A stretch of DNA of 64,000 nucleotides from an uncultured Ezakiella sp. (GTDB taxonomy: Bacteria; Bacillota; Clostridia; Tissierellales; Peptoniphilaceae). The notes below the pieces were generated by a model, which worked only from the letters and a program-made list of their open reading frames with translations, did not search any database and was not told where the DNA came from. This document shows positions 16,897-25,906 of the stretch, piece after piece. The stretch covers positions 62,001 to 126,000 of the forward strand of contig NZ_CALTVH010000001.1 in NCBI RefSeq assembly GCF_943913045.1. The letters are read 5' to 3'. The first letter of the stretch is position 1. Each line of letters starts with the position of its first letter. The position numbers and the translations under genes are program-made.

Positions 16897-17982
16897 ATGA
16901 AAAAGCTGCTTTGTATTATTTTATCTTTAATAATGCTCACAAGCATTTCTTTAGCTGGAGCACCGACTTATGAAACGAAAACTGTTAGTGGTGTAAAGGC
17001 TAATGTTGTAGAAGTAAAGTTAGAAAAGGGCGTTAAGCTCAGGGTGGCCAAAAATAATGACAAACTTATTGGTGCTGAGTCCTTTCAATCAATGGTAAAA
17101 ACTTATGGAGCCAAGGCAGCTATTAATGCTAACTACTTTGATGCATATAAAACCCTAGAGCCAATGGCAACAATTATAAAAGGTAAACAAGTCATTCACA
17201 TGGTTGGAAATACTGCAAGCCTAATGGTATATGATGATTATAAGGTTCACTTTGACACACTCACACTATCTTACAAGGGGTCTCTTGATGGTAAAACTAA
17301 AAATGAGTGGAACAATAAAACACAAGCTATGGATTTTAATACTTTTAGTGTATGGTATGTAAACCAAAGCCCTAATGACCAATCAGGTGTTTATATTTTT
17401 ACAAAATACAGAAATAAAGATATAATTTTAAATGGCGGTTGGATAGTTGAGGTTGTTAATAATGTTGTCGGTAAAACCTATTCACCAGCAGGAAAGATTA
17501 CAATTCCTGAAAATGGCTATGTAATTTATTATGGACCTCAAGCTGCAGATAAAAATTATGTTGACCAAAGATTTAAACAGGGCAGAACTGTTGGTTTAGA
17601 ACTAGTGGACCAAACTGGCAGTTCAACCTTTAAAGCAGGGGATAAGGATATAAAATATTCAGATGTTTCCGATATGATTGCTGCAGGACCTATGGTTGTA
17701 AAAAATGGTAAAAATGTAGCAGCAGAAAATAAAAAAGCTTTTAAAGAAGCAAAGATAAATACAAATTCAGCTCAGCGGTCTGCAATAGGGGTTACTGCAA
17801 ATAATGAACTTGTAATGGTTACCTGTGTTGCAAATATGGAAAAGCTTGCTCAAGTTATGATAGCATTGGGTTGTAAAAACGCTATGAACTTAGATGGTGG
17901 AGCATCAAGTGCCCTTTATGTAAATGGAAAATGTGTAAAGCCTGCTGGAAGAAATCTAAATACAATATTTATGGTTCAATAA
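16897..17982 (+). CDS. Secreted phosphodiester glycosidase (NAGPA) domain protein
   Basis: The 361-residue protein has a clear signal peptide (MKKLLCIILSLIMLTSISLAGA) and a domain related to N-acetylglucosamine-1-phosphodiester alpha-N-acetylglucosaminidase, also seen in exopolysaccharide proteins. Supporting motifs are AAINANYFD, AAGPMVVKNGKN, AQRSAIGVTANNELVMVTC and the characteristic MNLDGGASSALYVNG near the C-terminus. Family members act on glycosidic phosphodiesters in the envelope; the substrate here is unknown. AGGAGG at 16887-16892 supports the ATG. It stands alone between two terminators. Confidence 0.85.
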   Translation: MKKLLCIILSLIMLTSISLAGAPTYETKTVSGVKANVVEVKLEKGVKLRVAKNNDKLIGAESFQSMVKTYGAKAAINANYFDAYKTLEPMATIIKGKQVIHMVGNTASLMVYDDYKVHFDTLTLSYKGSLDGKTKNEWNNKTQAMDFNTFSVWYVNQSPNDQSGVYIFTKYRNKDIILNGGWIVEVVNNVVGKTYSPAGKITIPENGYVIYYGPQAADKNYVDQRFKQGRTVGLELVDQTGSSTFKAGDKDIKYSDVSDMIAAGPMVVKNGKNVAAENKKAFKEAKINTNSAQRSAIGVTANNELVMVTCVANMEKLAQVMIALGCKNAMNLDGGASSALYVNGKCVKPAGRNLNTIFMVQ

Positions 17983-17984
17983 TT

Positions 17985-18011
17985 AAGGCATGCCCAGAGC
18001 ATGCTTTTTTT
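17985..18011 (+). terminator. Rho-independent terminator
   Basis: GCATGC (17988-17993) and GCATGC (17999-18004) form a GC-rich stem around CCAGA, extended by A/T pairs and followed by a T run. It ends the glycosidase-like gene. Confidence 0.9.
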
Positions 18012-18034
18012 GTGTAGAAATGTTTATTTTTATA

Positions 18035-18043
18035 TGTTATAAT
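18035..18043 (+). promoter_or_regulatory. Extended -10 promoter for polA operon
   Basis: TGTTATAAT is the same perfect extended -10 element seen at 4013. No good -35 is present. The predicted start at about 18050 leaves a 10-base leader containing AGGTGAT before ATG 18060. Confidence 0.55.
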
Positions 18044-18059
18044 TAATCTAGGTGATAAA

Positions 18060-20639
18060 ATGAATAATTTTTTAGTAATAGATGGATCGTCATTGGTTAA
18101 CAGAGCTTTTTATGCCTTGCCACCTCTGACGAATAAAAAAGGCATACAGACAAATGCCATATATGGATTTATAAGAATGTACAATAGGCTGATTGAGGAA
18201 TACAAACCAGAGCTTGTTGCTGTTTTATTTGACCCAAAGGGACCAACCTTTAGGCACAAAATGTATGATGGATATAAGTCCACAAGAAAGAAATTTCCAC
18301 CAGAATTAAGCTATCAAATTTCAATTTTAAAAAATCTTTTGGATGAAATGGGAATTAGAACTTATGAAGTTCAAGGTTATGAAGCAGATGACTTGGCTGG
18401 AAGTTTGTCAAAAAAGTATTCTAATGATTACAATGTTGTTTTGGTTACTGGTGATAGAGACTATTTGCAGCTTGTGTATGATAATGTAAAAGTTATTTAT
18501 ACAAAGAGAGGTATATCCGAAACAGTTGACTATGATAGGCAAATGATTATGGATGACTATGGACTTACACCAGAACAGCTCATTGATTTAAAAGCTCTTA
18601 TGGGAGATAAGTCTGATGACATCCCTGGCATAGATGGGATTGGCGAAGTCACTGCAAAAAAACTTCTTCATGAGTATAAGACTCTTGATGGAGTTTATGA
18701 AAATATTGATAATATGAAGAAAAATAAAACCACCGAAAGAATTGCAAATGGCAAGGATGCTGCTTATCTTTCAAAAGAACTTGGAAGAATAAAGTGTGAT
18801 GTTGAGGTTGAAGGTAAAGATTATTTTAAACTCAGAGATCCTAACACTGAAAGAGTAAATGAAATTTTTTCTGACCTTGAATTCCAAGATTTTACAAGTG
18901 GAGAAAACAAGGACGATAAAATTGATGTCGAATATAAACTAGTCGATTCTTTTAAAGGAATTAAATTTGCTTCAAAGACTCTTGCTATAAAACAATTTTT
19001 CAGAAATTCCTACCACAATGAAGAGCCTTTAGCTTTTGGTGTATATGATGGAGAAAGAGCTTATATTTCTGAGTCAGCTAATGATTTCTATGAAATTTTA
19101 GATGAAAAATATGAGATTATAGGTGGAAATATCAAAGAGGACCTATATCATTTAATAAAGAATGGCATTAATAAAAATGTATTTATATTTGATGTTGTAG
19201 TGGGTGATTATTTAGTGGATCCAACTTCAAATGGAGAAACTATTTCTGCTGTATACGGAAGGTATTTTTCACCTGCTAAAAACTACGAAGATCTTTTTTC
19301 TAAAAATAAGAAAACTAAAACAGAAGACTTTGATAAGGATGAACTCTTTAATTCATATGCTATAGGTCTGGCGCAAATATATAAGCTCTATCCTGTCTTA
19401 AAAGACAAGATAGAATCCATGGGTATGACTAATCTATTAAAGGATATTGAGCTTCCGCTAACCCGCGTACTTGCAAATATGGAGTATGATGGAGTAGAGG
19501 TAAAAAAATCTATACTTGAAGATTTGGGCAAGCAATTCCAAGCGGATTTAGACCAGATGGAAGAAAAGATATTTGAACTAGCTGGAGAAGAATTTAATAT
19601 TAATTCTCCTAAGCAGCTGGGCGAAATATTGTTTAACAAACTTGACTTACCTGTTATAAAGAAAACGAAGACAGGGTTTTCTACAGACCAAGAGGTATTG
19701 GAAAAATTAAGCGACAAGCATCCACTACCAAAATTAATTCTTGAATATAGACAAGATAGCAAGTTAAAGAGCACATATGTAGATGGCATTGTTAGTATAA
19801 TTGATGAAGATGGGAGACTTAGGTCTACATTTAACCAAGTAAAAACTGCAACAGGTAGAATTTCTTCAACAGAACCAAACCTCCAAAACATTCCTACAAG
19901 AACTGAAAAGGGAAGAATGCTTAGGAAGGCTTTTGTTGCAAAAGATGGCCATCAATTACTTGACCTTGACTACTCACAGATTGAACTTAGGGTTTTAGCT
20001 ACAGTTAGTCAGGAAGAAAAAATGATTGAAGGCTTCCATGGTGATTTGGACATTCATAGGAAGACCGCTAGTGAAGTTTTTGATATTCCTTATGATGAAG
20101 TTACAGATATGGAACGCTACCATGCAAAGGCTGTTAACTTTGGTATTGTTTACGGCATTAGTGACTATGGACTTAGTCGTAATTTAGATATTGGTAGAGA
20201 TTCTGCCAAAGAATACATCGATAACTACTGGAGACAATTTCCTAATGTAAAAAAATATATGGACGATGTAGTTGAAGGTGCAAAAAAAGATGGCTATGTA
20301 ACCACTTTGTTTAATCGCAGAAGGGCTATTCCTGAATTAAATAGCAAAAATTTTAACATACGTAGTTTTGGAGAGAGAATTGCTCTCAACACTCCAATAC
20401 AAGGGACAGCTGCAGATATAATTAAAATTGCTATGGTAAAGGTTTTTGATTATTTAAGGGAAAATAAGATGAAATCAAAACTTATTTTAACTATCCATGA
20501 CGAATTGATTTTAGAAGCGGCTGATGATGAAGTAGATAAGCTTGCAAAAGATGTCAAGCATATTATGGAAACGGTAACTGATATGGGTGTTGATTTAAAA
20601 GTTGATTATAGCATTGCAAAGGATTGGTATGAAGCCTAA
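18060..20639 (+). CDS. polA: DNA polymerase I
   Basis: Pol I processes Okazaki fragments and fills repair gaps. The 859-residue protein has a 5'-3' exonuclease domain (1-290) with GYEADDLAG, VTGDRDYLQLV and LMGDKSDDIPGIDGIGEVTAKK, a middle domain (about 300-470), and a polymerase domain with the TATGRISSTEPNLQNIP block, DLDYSQIELRV near 633, KAVNFGIVYGIS and the second catalytic HDEL near 814. The middle domain lacks the DxE motif expected at its start, so the 3'-5' proofreading exonuclease is probably inactive, as in Bacillus and Taq polymerases. coaE overlaps its end. Confidence 0.97.
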   Translation: MNNFLVIDGSSLVNRAFYALPPLTNKKGIQTNAIYGFIRMYNRLIEEYKPELVAVLFDPKGPTFRHKMYDGYKSTRKKFPPELSYQISILKNLLDEMGIRTYEVQGYEADDLAGSLSKKYSNDYNVVLVTGDRDYLQLVYDNVKVIYTKRGISETVDYDRQMIMDDYGLTPEQLIDLKALMGDKSDDIPGIDGIGEVTAKKLLHEYKTLDGVYENIDNMKKNKTTERIANGKDAAYLSKELGRIKCDVEVEGKDYFKLRDPNTERVNEIFSDLEFQDFTSGENKDDKIDVEYKLVDSFKGIKFASKTLAIKQFFRNSYHNEEPLAFGVYDGERAYISESANDFYEILDEKYEIIGGNIKEDLYHLIKNGINKNVFIFDVVVGDYLVDPTSNGETISAVYGRYFSPAKNYEDLFSKNKKTKTEDFDKDELFNSYAIGLAQIYKLYPVLKDKIESMGMTNLLKDIELPLTRVLANMEYDGVEVKKSILEDLGKQFQADLDQMEEKIFELAGEEFNINSPKQLGEILFNKLDLPVIKKTKTGFSTDQEVLEKLSDKHPLPKLILEYRQDSKLKSTYVDGIVSIIDEDGRLRSTFNQVKTATGRISSTEPNLQNIPTRTEKGRMLRKAFVAKDGHQLLDLDYSQIELRVLATVSQEEKMIEGFHGDLDIHRKTASEVFDIPYDEVTDMERYHAKAVNFGIVYGISDYGLSRNLDIGRDSAKEYIDNYWRQFPNVKKYMDDVVEGAKKDGYVTTLFNRRRAIPELNSKNFNIRSFGERIALNTPIQGTAADIIKIAMVKVFDYLRENKMKSKLILTIHDELILEAADDEVDKLAKDVKHIMETVTDMGVDLKVDYSIAKDWYEA

Positions 20640-21198
20640 AAAAAATGTAATAACAGGTAAAATTGGATCTGGAAAAAGTAGCTTTATCAAAGTCTTAAAA
20701 GATAAAGATCAATTTGAATTAAGATCTGCAGATGATGATGCTAAGGAAATAATCTCAAATAATATAAATGAAATACAGGAAATTACAAATAGAATTTGTG
20801 GCGAAGAAATAGACTACAGGGATGTTTTTTTTAAAAATCAAGAGCTAAAAAGAGAAATCGAGGATCTCGTCTATCACAAGCTTTATAATTTATATGCCAG
20901 TATCGAGTCTGACAAAGATATATTTTTTGAAATACCGCTTTATTTTGAATCTATAGATATAGCAAAAAAATGCGGTTTTATCCCTGATGAAGTAATTTAT
21001 ATTAATGTTAATAGGGACATCAGGTATAAGCGTCTTAAAGCTAGCAGAAATATGACAGACCAAGATATTATTGACAGGGACAAATACTTTGTTTCAGATG
21101 AATTTGCAATGAAAAATGCACATACCATAATAGATAACAACGAAAACTTAGAAAGGTTTCAAGAAAGGATAATGGAATATCTTGATAAAAAATATTAA
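20629..21198 (+). CDS. coaE: Dephospho-CoA kinase
   Basis: CoaE makes the last step of coenzyme A synthesis. I start at ATG 20629 (189 aa), after AAAGGA at 20618-20623; an in-frame opening from 20602 lies inside polA with no site. The P-loop is TGKIGSGKSSF, followed by a DDA segment resembling the usual DxD base-binding region, a lid with RYKRLKASRNMTDQDI, and a C-terminal IIDNNENLERFQERI. The N-terminus is MKPKKNVI rather than the usual short MIIGLTG. It overlaps polA by 11 bases, and the polA-coaE order is common in Firmicutes. Confidence 0.9.
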   Translation: MKPKKNVITGKIGSGKSSFIKVLKDKDQFELRSADDDAKEIISNNINEIQEITNRICGEEIDYRDVFFKNQELKREIEDLVYHKLYNLYASIESDKDIFFEIPLYFESIDIAKKCGFIPDEVIYINVNRDIRYKRLKASRNMTDQDIIDRDKYFVSDEFAMKNAHTIIDNNENLERFQERIMEYLDKKY

Positions 21199-21832
21199 AT
21201 TTTTAATTAAACTAATGCTTACGCTGGCAGTTTTATATGTTGGCGTAAACTTTTATTTATCATACAATTACCCAATAAAATATGAGAAAGTAGCTGATCA
21301 AGTTTGCGCAGAAGTTGGAGTGGATAAATCTTTAGTCCTAGCGATTATAAAAACAGAAAGCGGATTTGATCCAAACGCAGTTTCCAAGAAAAATGCCCTT
21401 GGACTCATGCAGGTAATACCCGAAACAATCCAATACACATCACAAAAGTATGGGATTGAAGTCGGCATAAATGATATTTTTACTCCAGAAAAAAACATGG
21501 AGGTAGGGGCTTATTATTTAAAAAATTTAATTGAAAGATTTGGAAGCACAGATAGAGCAATCCTTGCTTATAACGCTGGACCAAGTGTGGTTAAAAGATG
21601 GATTGAAGAAGGTATCGAAGATGTAGATGATGATACTTATTTGTGGGTTCCATACGAGGAGACTAGGAATTATATAAAAAGAGTTAAGAAAGCTAGGAAG
21701 GGATATGAATTTTTAATTAGTAAAGAATATAGGGTTCCACAAACCATGCAAGAATATTTTATGAAATTGACCAAGGCAGAAGATGGAATAGTCCCAGCTA
21801 TAAAAAAGTTTATTAAGGGGTTTGTAAAATGA
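21182..21832 (+). CDS. Membrane-anchored lytic transglycosylase (Slt-type)
   Basis: This enzyme cleaves peptidoglycan glycan strands to anhydro-muropeptides. The 216-residue protein starts with one membrane anchor (about residues 5-27), then a goose-lysozyme/Slt fold with catalytic E59 in IIKTESGFDPNAVS, ALGLMQVIPETIQY, GAYYLKNLIERFG and ILAYNAGPSVVKRW. The start is TTG 21182, overlapping coaE by 17 bases, with AAAGGA at 21164-21169 rather far upstream; ATG 21215 is in frame but would remove much of the membrane anchor. Its 3' end overlaps the next lipoprotein by 4 bases. Confidence 0.88.
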   Translation: MIKNIKFLIKLMLTLAVLYVGVNFYLSYNYPIKYEKVADQVCAEVGVDKSLVLAIIKTESGFDPNAVSKKNALGLMQVIPETIQYTSQKYGIEVGINDIFTPEKNMEVGAYYLKNLIERFGSTDRAILAYNAGPSVVKRWIEEGIEDVDDDTYLWVPYEETRNYIKRVKKARKGYEFLISKEYRVPQTMQEYFMKLTKAEDGIVPAIKKFIKGFVK

Positions 21833-23358
21833 AAAGGATAAACATATTTATACTTTGTATATTGATGCTATTTTTATCTTCTTGCACTGAAAAAGAAGTC
21901 TCTGTTGATGATGAAAAGCTTAATTACCTGCTCGCAGATACAGGTGAAATAAGCATACCTCTAACACCTTTTGAGTCATTAGATCCTATTACAACAGAAA
22001 ATATGTCATATTTTTATTTATCAGGCATGATTTATGAAGGCCTATTTACTTTGGATGATAATCTAAGGCCACAAACTCTACTTGCTAGCTCATATAATTT
22101 AGATAAAAATAAAATGACTATTAGGATAAAAGATGGTATAACTTTCCACGATGGATCAGCCTTGACAGTAAAAGATGTTCTGTATTCTCTAGACCATCTC
22201 AGAAACTCTATGAAAGGGCCCTATTATAATCTTGTAGTCAATAATATTTCTAGAGAATTTCCTTTGAGTGGAAAAATAATTGATAATACAACCATTGAGA
22301 TTAGCTACAATGGAGTAGGACCTTTTTTAAAGGAATATTTGATTTTTCCAATAGTAAAAGAAGGAACTATGAATAATAAAATTCCTTTGGGAACTGGACC
22401 ATACATGGTTGATACTTATGAAAATAAAAAAGAAATTATTTTGACTGCATACGAAAACTATCATGATGAAATGCCAAGTATTTCTAGAATTAGAGGTGTT
22501 TATCATGATGACAAAGATTTGATTTATACGTCACTTGAAACTGGTAGGATTCATGTATCCACATCATGGGGGCAAAACTTTTACAGGTTTTTTAACAATG
22601 AGCATTTTAATGCACAGACTTATCCTTCCAATGAAATGTACTTTTTATTTTTAAATCCAGAGGGAGTGCTTTCTGATCCCAACTATAGGGAGGCAATAAA
22701 GAATTCTATTGACAAGGAAAGAATTATTAAAATTGCTTTAGACGATCAAGGTATTAAGACTACCGGATTTATAAATCCAAACAGTTATTTTTGTAGGGTA
22801 GGCCAAGATCTAACTAATACTGATAAAGCAAGAGAATTACTAGCTGGTGATAAACCTACACTTAAATTTTATTTTTATTGGAAAAATGAATACCAGCTAA
22901 AAATTGCAACTCTAATTGCTGAATCATTATATAACTTAGGGATTAAAGTAGAATTTGTCGGAAATTCTGATGAGGATTTTAACACTTATGTAGAGAATTT
23001 GAAAACTGGTGATTATGACATAGCTCTTTCATCTATGGCGGTAAATTTGATACCAGATTATAGTTTCAATCTAAATTCAGGACTTTTTCCTTATAAATCA
23101 GATGCTGTTAGTAAATTTAATGAGGACATTAAATCTACACACAATGAATCGGATTTGATTTTGGTCACAAATAGTATAGATGAGACTATAAATAGAGAAA
23201 ATGTATTTATTCCACTTGTATACAAGATGAATGCGCTTATATATTCAAATGCGATAGTTGGTGATATAAAGCCAAATATTATTTTTCCATATAAGTCACT
23301 CTCCACTGCATATTTTACAACAAAAGAAAACGAAAGCATTGATGAAGACGCAAACTAA
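21829..23358 (+). CDS. Peptide/nickel-type ABC transporter substrate-binding lipoprotein
   Basis: This is a 509-residue family 5 solute-binding protein (OppA/DppA-like). The N-terminus has a lipoprotein signal with lipobox LSSC, so C19 is the likely acylated residue. The family core is visible: LDPITTENMSYFYLSGMIYEGL, IRIKDGITFHDGSALTVKDVLYSL near residues 100-120, GTGPYMV, NYREAIKNSIDKERI and a C-terminal SMAVNLIPDY region. No permease or ATPase genes accompany it here, so it may serve a transporter encoded elsewhere. The start overlaps the transglycosylase gene (ATGA), and a terminator overlaps its stop codon. Confidence 0.88.
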   Translation: MKRINIFILCILMLFLSSCTEKEVSVDDEKLNYLLADTGEISIPLTPFESLDPITTENMSYFYLSGMIYEGLFTLDDNLRPQTLLASSYNLDKNKMTIRIKDGITFHDGSALTVKDVLYSLDHLRNSMKGPYYNLVVNNISREFPLSGKIIDNTTIEISYNGVGPFLKEYLIFPIVKEGTMNNKIPLGTGPYMVDTYENKKEIILTAYENYHDEMPSISRIRGVYHDDKDLIYTSLETGRIHVSTSWGQNFYRFFNNEHFNAQTYPSNEMYFLFLNPEGVLSDPNYREAIKNSIDKERIIKIALDDQGIKTTGFINPNSYFCRVGQDLTNTDKARELLAGDKPTLKFYFYWKNEYQLKIATLIAESLYNLGIKVEFVGNSDEDFNTYVENLKTGDYDIALSSMAVNLIPDYSFNLNSGLFPYKSDAVSKFNEDIKSTHNESDLILVTNSIDETINRENVFIPLVYKMNALIYSNAIVGDIKPNIIFPYKSLSTAYFTTKENESIDEDAN

Positions 23359-23378
23359 AATTTGAGTTTGCGTTTTTT
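23348..23378 (+). terminator. Rho-independent terminator overlapping a stop codon
   Basis: ACGCAAACT (23348-23356) pairs with AGTTTGCGT (23365-23373), followed by T residues. The left arm includes the last codons of the lipoprotein gene. It ends the polA-coaE-slt-lipoprotein operon. Confidence 0.88.
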
Positions 23379-23396
23379 GGTGATCCAAATCACAAA
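23377..23396. promoter_or_regulatory. Palindromic operator candidate upstream of rnf (Rex- or Crp/Fnr-like)
   Basis: TTGGTGAT and ATCACAAA form arms of 8 bases with one mismatch around CCAA. The 18-base core TGGTGATCCAAATCACAA matches the Rex consensus TTGTGAA-N4-TTCACAA at 11 of 14 defined positions. The same bases also read GTGA-N6-TCAC, the half-site spacing of Crp/Fnr proteins. It is centred about 88 bases before the predicted rnf start point. Confidence 0.55.
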
Positions 23397-23439
23397 TTCG
23401 ATAAAATTTTACACGAGGCTCATAAATGCAGTTTTTTCC

Positions 23440-23468
23440 TTGAATTCAAGCGGATCTTATGCTATAAT
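23440..23468 (+). promoter_or_regulatory. SigA-type promoter for the rnf operon
   Basis: TTGAAT (23440-23445), a 17-base spacer and TATAAT (23463-23468), with TGC just before the -10, form a strong promoter. The predicted start is about 23475, leaving a 20-base leader with the GAAGGTGAT ribosome binding site of rnfC. Confidence 0.85.
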
Positions 23469-23494
23469 TTTTATGAAAGGCGAAGGTGATAAAT

Positions 23495-24820
23495 ATGAAT
23501 TTAAAACATCTTACCTTCAAGGGTGGTATACATATACCAGAGTTTAAAGAGCTTTCCGAGAACGCTCCAATTGAAAAAGCAAAAGCTGTTGCTGAAGTGA
23601 TTATTCCACTTACGCAACATGTTGGTGCTCCTTGCGAACCTACAGTAAAAGTTGGCGATGAGGTAAAGATTGGTACGGTTATAGGAGATGTGGAGGCGTC
23701 ATTATACGCACCTGTTCACTCCAGCGTATCGGGGGTTGTTAAAAAAATTGAAAAAAGATATACCCTTGATGGTTCTAGTGCAACTTGTGTTACTATTGAA
23801 AACAACTTCAAAGATGAATTTGTATTTCAAGAAAGTGACAAAAAAATTGAAGATTTTTCTACTGAAGAAATAATCGAAGCTGTCAAAAAAGCAGGTGTAA
23901 TCGGTATGGGTGGTGCGGCATTCCCTGCACACAATAAACTTTCCGGTGCACTTAAGGGCATTGATTCTATCATTTTAAATGGGGCAGAATGCGAACCATA
24001 TTTAACTTGTGACCATAGAATGATGCTTGAATGGGGAGATAAGATTATTGATGGCTTAAAAATTATTATGAAGGTTACTAACGCAACCAATGGTTACATA
24101 GGGATAGAAGACAACAAAAAAGATGCTATAGAGTCCTTAGAATCTAAATTAAGTTCTATGGCAAATCTTCATGTTGCTGATCTAATAACAAAGTTTCCTC
24201 AAGGTGACTCATATAGAATGGTTGACTCTATTTTAAATCGTAAGGTTCCTCTAGGCGGAAGAACAGGTAATGTAAATACTTTAGTTACCAACGTTGGTAC
24301 TTCTGCAGCTATTGCAGATGCTGTTTTAAGGGGAATTCCTTCATACGAAAGAGTTGTAACAGTAACTGGCGATGGTATAAAAACTCCAAAAAATATTTTA
24401 GCTAGAGTAGGAACAAAAATTTCTGACTTAATAGAGATGGCAGGTGGATTTAATGGCAATCCAAAAGCTATTGTAGCTGGTGGACCAATGACCGGATTTT
24501 CACAATTTGATGTGACAACTCCTATTCAAAAAAACACATCAGGTCTTCTTGTACTTGCAGAAAATGATGCTGCAAAATATGAGATGAGCCCATGTATTAG
24601 ATGTGGCAAATGTATTCACGGATGCCCTGTACATCTTATGCCTTTAAATATTGCGGCTCTTGCACTCCATAATAGGTTTGAAGATACAGCAAAATATAAT
24701 GCTCAGGCATGTATAGCATGTGGGTCATGTTCTTATATTTGCCCAGCACATAGGCCACTGACAGAAATGGTTGTTGCAGCAAAACGTGAACTTAGAGCTG
24801 CATCAAGAAAGGCTAGATAG
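23495..24820 (+). CDS. rnfC: Rnf complex subunit C (NADH-binding)
   Basis: RnfC is the soluble NADH-oxidising subunit of the membrane ferredoxin:NAD oxidoreductase that pumps Na+ or H+. I start at ATG 23495 (441 aa), since the upstream in-frame GTG lies within the GGTGAT ribosome site. The protein opens with HLTFKGGIHIPEFK, has the glycine-rich flavin/NADH region VIGMGGAAFPAH and LNGAECEPYLTCDHRMM, an SLBB region around GGRTGNVNTLVTNVGT, and two [4Fe-4S] motifs CIRCGKCIHGCP and CIACGSCSYICP at the C-terminus. It is first in the clostridial order rnfC-D-G-E-A-B. Confidence 0.97.
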   Translation: MNLKHLTFKGGIHIPEFKELSENAPIEKAKAVAEVIIPLTQHVGAPCEPTVKVGDEVKIGTVIGDVEASLYAPVHSSVSGVVKKIEKRYTLDGSSATCVTIENNFKDEFVFQESDKKIEDFSTEEIIEAVKKAGVIGMGGAAFPAHNKLSGALKGIDSIILNGAECEPYLTCDHRMMLEWGDKIIDGLKIIMKVTNATNGYIGIEDNKKDAIESLESKLSSMANLHVADLITKFPQGDSYRMVDSILNRKVPLGGRTGNVNTLVTNVGTSAAIADAVLRGIPSYERVVTVTGDGIKTPKNILARVGTKISDLIEMAGGFNGNPKAIVAGGPMTGFSQFDVTTPIQKNTSGLLVLAENDAAKYEMSPCIRCGKCIHGCPVHLMPLNIAALALHNRFEDTAKYNAQACIACGSCSYICPAHRPLTEMVVAAKRELRAASRKAR

Positions 24821-24829
24821 GAGGTAGTA

Positions 24830-25906
24830 ATGACTGAAAAAGATATTAATAAAGTAAATGTAGAGTCAGCTGCTCCTAAAGAAACTAATGTAGTTAAAAA
24901 GGAAGACTCAAATATAAAAGCAGAAACTACAGACGCTGAATTTGAAAAAATGAGTTTAGCAGAACAATTTGAAGCTAAAGATGGCAGCTGGACTGTTGCT
25001 TTGGCTCCACACTTGAGAACTACTAGAACAACTAGAAAGATGATGATCGATGTTATCATTGCTTTAACTCCACAACTCTTGTTCTCAGTATATAAATTTG
25101 GCCTTCACGCAGCTATGATTATACTAATTTCAGTACTCAGTGCTGTTTGTTTTGAAGCATTAATGCAAAAGGCATTTCATAAGAAAGTATTAATCGGCGA
25201 TTTATCAGCAGTTGTAACAGGTTTACTACTTGCTTTTAACTTACCAGCTAATGTCCCTTATTGGATTCCAATTGTAGGTTCAGCTTTTGCAATTATTATT
25301 GCCAAAGAACTCTTTGGAGGAATTGGTTCAAACTTTATGAACCCAGCTTTAGCAGGCCGTGCAGCTTTAATGATGAGCTGGCCAGCTATAATGACAAATT
25401 ATATTGGACCAGACGGAATTACAGGTGCAACAACACTTCAAATTCTAAAAGCAGGAGAGGGGCAATTACCTGCATTAAAGGACGTTATAATAGGAAATAT
25501 AAGTGGTGTTTTAGGTGAAACAGCAAGTATTTGTATACTAATTGGATTCATTTATTTAGTTATTAGAAAAGTCCTAGATTACAAAATTACTCTTATATAC
25601 ATTTTAACTACTATGCTAGTATTATTTGCAATGGGCATAAGAGGAGAATTTTTACTATACCATCTATTCGGTGGCGGATTGTTACTAGGTGCGTGCTTTA
25701 TGGCTACAGACTTTGTAACAGCACCAACAACACCAATTGGAAAGATTATTTTTGCAGCAGGCTGCGGTCTATTAACTGCCTTAATTAGATTAAAAGGTGG
25801 TATGGCTGAGGGTGTTAGCTATTCTATTTTGATTATGAATACAGCAGTACCTTTAATTGATAGACTTACTGTTCCTAAAGTATTTGGGGAGGTAAAGACA
25901 AAATGA
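24830..25906 (+). CDS. rnfD: Rnf complex subunit D
   Basis: RnfD is an integral membrane subunit carrying covalent FMN, in the path of ion transport. The 358-residue protein has about ten hydrophobic segments; the FMN attachment motif is ITGATTL with T201 as the likely residue. Conserved membrane motifs include GDLSAVVTGLLLAFNLP, FGGIGSNFMNPALAGRA and ATDFVTAPTTPIGK. The first 50 residues are a hydrophilic, charged extension before the usual start region around LAPHLRTTRTTRKMM; its role is unknown. It lies 9 bases after rnfC and overlaps rnfG by 4 bases. Confidence 0.97.
   Translation: MTEKDINKVNVESAAPKETNVVKKEDSNIKAETTDAEFEKMSLAEQFEAKDGSWTVALAPHLRTTRTTRKMMIDVIIALTPQLLFSVYKFGLHAAMIILISVLSAVCFEALMQKAFHKKVLIGDLSAVVTGLLLAFNLPANVPYWIPIVGSAFAIIIAKELFGGIGSNFMNPALAGRAALMMSWPAIMTNYIGPDGITGATTLQILKAGEGQLPALKDVIIGNISGVLGETASICILIGFIYLVIRKVLDYKITLIYILTTMLVLFAMGIRGEFLLYHLFGGGLLLGACFMATDFVTAPTTPIGKIIFAAGCGLLTALIRLKGGMAEGVSYSILIMNTAVPLIDRLTVPKVFGEVKTK

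Noticed and set aside
19388..19891. Minus-strand open frame of 167 residues inside polA
   Set aside because: No ribosome site, no motif, and entirely contained in a conserved gene.
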